From Gnetum montanum (lineage: Eukaryota > Streptophyta > Gnetopsida > Gnetales > Gnetaceae), in assembly GCA_015680685.1 (NCBI GenBank), contig MNCI01000949.1:5838-69837 (forward strand): a DNA stretch of 64,000 bases, in the 5' to 3' direction. Made by a program: the position numbers and the translations under genes. Shown here one piece after another: positions 57,420 to 64,000 of the stretch. Under the pieces are notes generated by a model that searched no databases, had not been told where the DNA came from, and saw only the letters and a list, made by a program, of their open reading frames with translations. Positions within the stretch are counted from its first letter, which is position 1; every line of letters begins with the position of its first letter.

Positions 57420-59666
57420 TAATGTCTTTTTCTTTTGGCAACTCAAGTCAAGGTAACAAAGGATCCAATGACAAAGAAGAATCTAGAGGGGCAAGTCAAG
57501 GTAGGGATGTAGAAAAAAAGCAAGATTAAGATTGTGGTTGCAATTGCTGAAGAGGTGGTAGCAAGCACCGTGATGATGCTAGTTCTCCTTCATCTTCCGC
57601 TTCATTTTCTTCTTCTTCCTCTAGCTCTAACTGTGATTGTAGAAGGCAATACCATGATGGAGGTGACCGAAATGAACAAAATGATCAATGGGACCAAAAT
57701 GACCGAAGGGATGGTTGGGAAAGGCAAGAACAAGGGCACAGATGTTTAAGAGAGCCACATTGCCATGAATGAATGGTAGTAGAGGGCATCGTAGGCACCA
57801 TGATCAAGGCCTCAATGAGCCTCTACTTGCTACCTGAAGTATGCTTAATATTATAAAGGCAGTAAGAATTCCAACAAGGCACATGAAGGATAGCTAGATC
57901 AAATAGTTAGATATGAATAATATTCCTCGATTTGAAGGAGGATATAACTCTGATCCATAGAACCATCTCCAAGCTTTCCAAGATGCATGTGTCTTGTAGA
58001 ACATAGAGAACGAGTGGTAGAAACTAAAGTTGTTCCCCAGGATAGTTATCAAAGAAGCAAACAACTAGTACTAGTCCTTAGAGCTAAAATCTATCAGACG
58101 ATGGAGTACCATGCTTGTGTTGTTCAATGATAAATATCAAATGTACTACAGAGTGTCCAACTTAAGGAAGAAAATCTAAGGATGGAGACAAGGAATGCAC
58201 AAACACTTGGATGCTACCATTGGTTGATACTATGCCTTAATGCACAAATTTCTAGGCCATGGTTATTCTCAACTAGTTCAACTTCGCCACATTATAGATA
58301 GGCCTCGATCAGAAATGAGGAGAACCCTTGGTGTCTATGCCTAAGGATGACTGTTAGAACTAAGTGTCTATTAGATACAATAATTAATTGAGTAGGTAGC
58401 CAAAAAGGAGGATGAATTAAGAAAATGAGAAAGTGCAAAAAAGTACAACCATGATCCTTCCGTCTGCAAGCAGGAGGTTCGATTTTGTGATAGTGAGGAC
58501 GACTCCATACTTAATAAGGGGATGAATAAGAAATCCTTGCCACTTAAAAAATTTCAGTGTGAATATATAGCTAAGGTTGATCAGTTATGAGACTCCATGG
58601 ATAGAAAATTTCAAGTTGTCTTCAAAATTGCTAAAGAGTCCAAAGAACAAGGTAGTGATCATGAACACAGGAGGTGCAAGGAAGTTGAATGTGCTTATCA
58701 CAAAGGTAAGGGCAAGATTGCTACAATCAAAGAAGTTGCAGATAGTGAATTAAATGATGATCGTGGGTGTAACGTTTGTTAATATGAGCATCCTAAGGGA
58801 TGTTGCCCTATTGTGTCACATCTATAGGAGTCTATGGTGTATGCCTTAAATCCATGACTTACATAGAGGCAAACATCCAGAATATTACTTTATCCTCAAG
58901 GTAATTTTAGGCAGTTCCACCAACAACAATTATATTATCCAAGTGGAGCTCCACCGCAACCATATGAATAGTATCAATAGTAGCAGCAACTGCACTCATG
59001 GGTGCTAGCACCACCAAGGCAACAATACCCTTATCGACAGCCTAATCCATATGGTTACTATGTTTAGCAACCCATGTCTCCACGTGACTCCTCTAGTCAT
59101 GTCTCTAATTTTCAACCTCACTACCATCCTTCAAATTATTATCGAGCTCATTCTCTAAATGAAAGAAGGGATACCACCTCTTACCCTTATCCTTCTCCTA
59201 TCCTTGCACATGTTCCTCCTTCACCCACATAGCTACCACTTGCTCCACCTATGTAAGGTGAACTACTAGCTCAACCACAACACCGTAATGCTATAAGGGC
59301 TATTAACTTACAACCAATTAACCAATTAGATGGGTTGAACACTTGATCAAAGAGAAGACCTTTCTTTCAACCCCACAGTCCACCTAAGCCCTCTCATATA
59401 CCCATGGTGGATGACCCTGCCTTTGCATCTTCCTCTATACCCAATGCCTTCAAGTCCCCTTCAAACCAAAATATACCTAGGATCCATACCGTCATGCTTA
59501 CTCATACTGTATCTGATTGGATCCATGCTAGAAACCTTCCTAGTTGATTAACTGATCTTAGAAGTCCTCTAATTTATTTACAGATTGCTAGGAATGAACC
59601 ATGCAAGGCTCTTCTTGATTCAGGTTCTAGTGTCAACTTAATTTCTCACAAGATGTATACTGCATG
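57420..59666 (+). pseudogene. gag-protease fragment of an E3-like Ty3 element, cut by E6
   Basis: It has a low-complexity Ser/Asp/Arg region (57580-57730), MNNIPRFEGGYNSDP and LFNDKYQMYYRVSNLRK (the E3-type gag core), a Cys/His motif near 58775-58810, a Tyr/Gln/Pro-rich tail (58900-59300), then Ala-Leu-Leu-Asp-Ser-Gly-Ser-Ser-Val-Asn-Leu-Ile-Ser (about 59610-59655), the aspartic-protease active site with its Asp retained. E6 is inserted a few codons later. No LTR is seen on the left, so it is 5'-truncated. Many stops. Confidence 0.82.
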
Positions 59667-60528
59667 TGATGAGTCATGAATTTGTTAGCTGCGATATTGC
59701 AGCCATGATATCGCGTACACGATATCACGTACGTGATATCAAAGCCTAGACGTGATATCGCGTACGTGATAGCGTAGCCTGTCTCCTCATCTATAAATAA
59801 GAGGTAGGCAGATCTGGCATGTAGTTTTTAGAGTTTTTGGGAAGTCTTTGAGTTTTTAGAGTCCTTAAGTTTTTATTAGTTTTTCTCTCAAGTGCATGCC
59901 CACCGTGTGGTGATTGTAATTGTATGGCATCCTTATTCGAGTGCAACGTACTTGGACACGCACATGACCGGCAATAAAGATTGAGATTACTTCATCATTG
60001 TAGCATCCACTTAACTTAATTATTCATTTAATTGTTATTGTTATTTACTACTTTCTTAGTTAATGTCTCTTTACCCTTATCTCCTAGTAACACAGAATGA
60101 GTACGACTTAATCATGAGAATTTAAGTGTGACTACTTGGTAACCCAATAGCGTACCTAGGCCATGCGTTTGGTAATCCCAATGGTAGTCATGCACAAGGT
60201 CCAAGATGTGTACAAATGATTAAGGAAAGGATGCTCATCGCACTTAGGCTAGTTTAGATTCTCTCTCACACTCTCTCTCCTAGTTTAGTTGATATTATTT
60301 CCCATTATCCCTAGGAGTAGCATTAGTGTAGGAACACATCATACACCTCACTCTGGACTAAACCATATGTGACAAAGCTAATACTAGTCCGGGTGGGAAG
60401 ACAACAAACTACAATCTACAAATAACTGTCTGGATACCACAACTAGTCCATCTGCGCAGTTCGACCGGATCGTGTGCGAAACACTCATATTTGTATGGTT
60501 GAGTGTAGGGGTACCTTGCCACTCATCA
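59667..60528 (+). repeat. 5' LTR of E6
   Basis: 862 bp, TGATGAGTCATGAATTTG to GCCACTCATCA. Cores at 59693, 59707, 59721 and 59735 (14-bp steps), then 59754 and 59768. TATAAATA at about 59791. Confidence 0.92.
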
Positions 60529-60670
60529 TTGGTACCATTGCCGGGGATGGTGCTAGTTATCTAGATTAGTTATATCATACAAGGTCGCTATATAGGAATT
60601 AATGATATATCTTTCAGGAAGAAATAATTACAAAAATTCACATACACATTCACACATAATTGCAGAATCA

Positions 60671-62502
60671 TGCCTCTCCTACAAGACTACGATAATGTCA
60701 TATCTAGTGAGGCAATTCATTAGAGAACCAATGAATTATATGACAATGAAGATTGGAGTACGTAATCTGAGGTGGGGGTTTCTTATAAACATAAACAAAG
60801 GCAGCATCATCCCAACACATGAAAGCATAACTTACTCGATGATGATGAACCCCTACTGGCCACCACAAGCCTAACACAAATACAAGAGGCTATTCAAATC
60901 TCCCATTGGCATCGTAAAGAGAGCCGCCTATCCAATCTTGGTTTAAATAACTTTCCCAATTTCTCAGGAGGCTATGAATTAGATCTGTAACAACATTTAC
61001 AAGCCTTCTACGATGCCTGTGCATGGAACAACATTGATAACAGTTGGCAAAAACTCAAGCTCTTTCCTATGACACTCATTGGCCAAGCAAAAGTATGGTA
61101 TAGATCATTAAAACCAAATTCAATACGACATTGGCCAACAATGGTAGAACTCTTTAATGAAAGATATCAAACCTACGCAAGAGTGTCGGCCTTGAGGAAA
61201 CAAATCCAAGAGTGGAAACAAGCACAACATGAACCCTTGGACATGACCTTAGAAAGATATTATGTATTGTTAAACAACTGTCCAGGCCATGAGTTCTCCG
61301 AGGAAAGGCTAATGTACCATATCATTGATGGACTTCATGATAAAACAAGAGAGACCCTAGGGATGTATGCCTAAGGTCAACTATACAAACTACGAACCCA
61401 TCAATTCCAAGAGCTTATTAAGCAGGTAGCAAAAGAAGAAGGAGAAATGTCTAGATGGGAGAGTGTTGAAAAACATCAACGGGACCAAAATCTCAACTTA
61501 GCAAAGGTCCATAATCACAAAAAGGAGAAATCAACCTATCTCAAGGAGGAAGAATCATCTTTGCCAGTACAACAATCATTAGATGAAATCGAGGCAAAGA
61601 TCAATAAGACGCTAGAATGTATGCATAAAAAATGTGGAGAATATATCAATATTATTGGAGATAGAGTTTTGACAACCTGAGAAGCAGGACAAAATATCAT
61701 TAGACAATTGGAAAGAAGGGATGAAGAAAATAAGAGCTCAACTACCAATCACACGTATGAATGCAACATTTGCCTGTACGATCACCCTAAGGGCCAATGC
61801 CCAATCTTGGTACATTTATATAAGTATTGGGGAAGCACATTACACCCAGAGTTCGTACAGAGATACTGTGTTTGATCATAGTGGCAACAATCCTAGTCAT
61901 GGGAAAAGCCATCCCTAAACTAGAGACACCCTTCATATCATCCGAATCCAAATGCTTATCTAGTTCAACATCCTATTTCCCCAATTGGGTCAACATACTC
62001 TATCTCGTTGCATTATCATTCTCCTCAATACTATCAACCCATGTCCTCAACACAACCACCACCTCGTGTACCTTACACTTCTTCTAAATTTCAACATTCT
62101 CATCCTTTTTCTCCTTCTACATCGCCACCAACTATTCCTGAAGTGTCTGCACCACAACAACAACCCACAAACATTACTTGTGCTACTATTTCCAACAACA
62201 GTGAGAGACCGCCTCAACATCAGAGGCATCCCTTCTTTAGACATGATTGTAGGAAGGGACAACATAGTTCCAGGGCCACTACATTCTCCAACTCAGCACA
62301 AGTCCAACACTATGGTGTATCCTTCTCCTAGAACCTGACGCCTCATGTTACTTTATCAGGGCCACCAATTAACACTCCAACAACCATACGGCCTAATGAG
62401 TACAGCTAGGGAGGACAACATTCCGATCCTTGCATACCATCTTATAGTCTCAAGTATCATAGTGGGTTAACTCTTTACTCGAGAACCACATCTTATAAAT
62501 TG
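60671..62502 (+). pseudogene. gag of E6
   Basis: Nearly collinear with E1 gag. The best open part is 61069-61374 (GQAKVWYRSLKPNSIRHWPT, LFNERYQTYARVSALRKQ, LDMTLERYYVLLNNCPGHEF). It continues through 61447-61680 and the short Cys/His motif near 61760-61800 to a Pro/Ser/Gln-rich tail (62008-62331). It contains the segment missing at the N gap of E1 gag. A handful of stops (for example 61372) separate the open pieces. Confidence 0.85.
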
Positions 62503-63345
62503 NNNNNNNNNNNNNNNNNNNNNNNNNNNNNNNNNNNNNNNNNNNNNNNNNNNNNNNNNNNNNNNNNNNNNNNNNNNNNNNNNNNNNNNNNNNNNNNNNN
62601 NNNNNNNNNNNNNNNNNNNNNNNNNNNNNNNNNNNNNNNNNNNNNNNNNNNNNNNNNNNNNNNNNNNNNNNNNNNNNNNNNNNNNNNNNNNNNNNNNNNN
62701 NNNNNNNNNNNNNNNNNNNNNNNNNNNNNNNNNNNNNNNNNNNNNNNNNNNNNNNNNNNNNNNNNNNNNNNNNNNNNNNNNNNNNNNNNNNNNNNNNNNN
62801 NNNNNNNNNNNNNNNNNNNNNNNNNNNNNNNNNNNNNNNNNNNNNNNNNNNNNNNNNNNNNNNNNNNNNNNNNNNNNNNNNNNNNNNNNNNNNNNNNNNN
62901 NNNNNNNNNNNNNNNNNNNNNNNNNNNNNNNNNNNNNNNNNNNNNNNNNNNNNNNNNNNNNNNNNNNNNNNNNNNNNNNNNNNNNNNNNNNNNNNNNNNN
63001 NNNNNNNNNNNNNNNNNNNNNNNNNNNNNNNNNNNNNNNNNNNNNNNNNNNNNNNNNNNNNNNNNNNNNNNNNNNNNNNNNNNNNNNNNNNNNNNNNNNN
63101 NNNNNNNNNNNNNNNNNNNNNNNNNNNNNNNNNNNNNNNNNNNNNNNNNNNNNNNNNNNNNNNNNNNNNNNNNNNNNNNNNNNNNNNNNNNNNNNNNNNN
63201 NNNNNNNNNNNNNNNNNNNNNNNNNNNNNNNNNNNNNNNNNNNNNNNNNNNNNNNNNNNNNNNNNNNNNNNNNNNNNNNNNNNNNNNNNNNNNNNNNNNN
63301 NNNNNNNNNNNNNNNNNNNNNNNNNNNNNNNNNNNNNNNNNNNNN
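62503..63345. other. 843-base assembly gap (N)
   Basis: Run of N between gag and the noncoding block of E6. The matching interval of E1 is about 1.1 kb and holds no pol. Confidence 0.97.
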
Positions 63346-63735
63346 TTTTAAGTGTGGTTACGCAAGGGAATTATAGGTTGGAAGTTGCTTTGGGGAGGAC
63401 CTACTTGCATAAGTTTTGCAATTTGTACTCATAACAGATCTTCCACACACCATCTCTTACCCTCAGCATATTTTCAACCATGTTCTTTCCCTTATCACTA
63501 CCCCTCTAATTCGAACGTTCCTATGAACCATCACATAGCCTTTTTCTCTCCCTTACCACCTGAGGCCCTTATTGATCAATTCCACACCATTATACTTATT
63601 TGTGCCTTTAGAACTAGTTGAATTACCTTGGAACCCGTTAACACTTGTCCACATGTCCTTAGTTTACATCGTTAACTTCAGGAAAATCTTAAAAAATTTG
63701 GTATATTTCATAGTACCTTAACATTGATAGGCAGC

Positions 63736-63763
63736 GATATCACGTCGCAAAAATCTATATATA
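63736..63763 (+). promoter_or_regulatory. Candidate internal promoter of E6, half dyad plus TATA
   Basis: GATATC at 63736-63741 is followed by CACGTCGC and then, with the second arm deleted, by TATATATA (63756-63763) and CGTGACCCCC as in E1. Flanks on both sides align with E1 17840-17920. Confidence 0.5.
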
Positions 63764-64000
63764 CGTGACCCCCAGCACTACTTGCCATCACTTTCAACTA
63801 TTCACGCAGGGGAAGTCTTTCAACTTTCTCTCTATGACTTGTGATTGTGCATCCCTTGCTTTCATACCCATAACTTGCTCGCTGGTCCTCCGATTTTCAT
63901 TCCGTCTGAACCTACTTATACTTGGAATGTTCAGCTTAGTTGTGGGGGAGGGGCACAAGCTGAATAGTGCATAACTTTTTTGGAATTTTTCATCGCCTGA

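Larger units (their letters stand above)
59667..64000 (+). mobile_element. E6: sister of E1, running off the window
   Basis: 5' LTR 59667-60528, primer site (TGGTACCATTGCCGGGGA, 60530), gag 60671-62502, an 843-N gap, the end of the conserved noncoding block (TTTGGGGAGGACCTACTT at 63389-63406), and the internal TATA (63756-63763). The 64000 edge corresponds to about 18150 in E1, just before ORF2. The left flank GCATG (59662-59666) is the expected TSD; the partner is outside. No pol motif is visible in what is sequenced. Confidence 0.88.

Noticed and set aside
62500-63351. 283-codon ORF
   Set aside because: Translation of an N run; not sequence.

Overview
The window is nuclear DNA from a plant, most likely a seed plant with a large, repeat-rich genome. 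A gymnosperm is plausible from the nested decayed retrotransposons and long AT-rich spacers, but this is not proven. Only two ordinary host genes are recognisable: a cytosolic ribosomal protein S17 gene (about 7.5-9.9 kb, + strand, five exons) and a DUF247/UPF0481 membrane protein gene (about 54.1-56.0 kb, + strand). Almost everything else is LTR retrotransposons, LINE fragments, tRNA-derived SINEs and local tandem duplications.

Layout. 1-1260: 5' end of a minus-strand Athila-like Ty3 element (gag start, PBS, LTR) inserted in the gag of a plus-strand relative (E0, 1261-6205). E0 itself sits in a LINE. 6.2-13.1 kb: SINE copies, RPS17 and AT-rich spacer. 13.1-20.6 kb: a minus-strand LINE split by intact element E1 (13624-20256, TSD CACCT). 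20639-29801: element E2 (TSD ATTAT). 31411-41384: minus-strand E3 (TSD GTTAT), the only Ty3 element here with a full pol (PR-RT-RH-IN), heavily decayed. 41518-48408: minus-strand Ty1/copia element whose RT is split by a solo Ty3 LTR (43853-44687, TSD GTTGT). 48.4-57.4 kb: host spacer with many local duplications, a DUF247 fragment, the DUF247 gene and a LINE tail. 57.4-59.7 kb: E3-like gag-PR fragment interrupted by element E6 (59667 to the window end), a sister of E1.

How the parts work together. E1 and E2 have two LTRs, a tRNA-Asp-type primer site and matching target duplications but no trace of pol; E6 looks the same as far as it can be read. They carry gag, a conserved noncoding block of about 0.8-1 kb, and a separate downstream ORF2 with a coiled-coil-like tail. 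They therefore look like non-autonomous elements mobilised in trans, with E3-like elements as the natural candidate helper.

The most unusual signal is in the LTRs. The U3 just upstream of the TATA box carries arrays of 6-bp sites (GATATC or a family-specific variant) at a fixed 14-bp spacing, forming dyads with an 8-bp spacer. The same dyad recurs inside the elements about 15 bp upstream of a second TATA box that precedes ORF2, which suggests an internal promoter for ORF2.

Assembly caveats. There are three long N runs and five single-N joins. Two single-N joins lie beside duplicated sequence, a pair flanks a segment placed in the wrong orientation, and one collapses part of an LTR. The RPS17 splice-donor change, the duplicated RPS17 last exon and the DUF247 frameshift should be read with this in mind.
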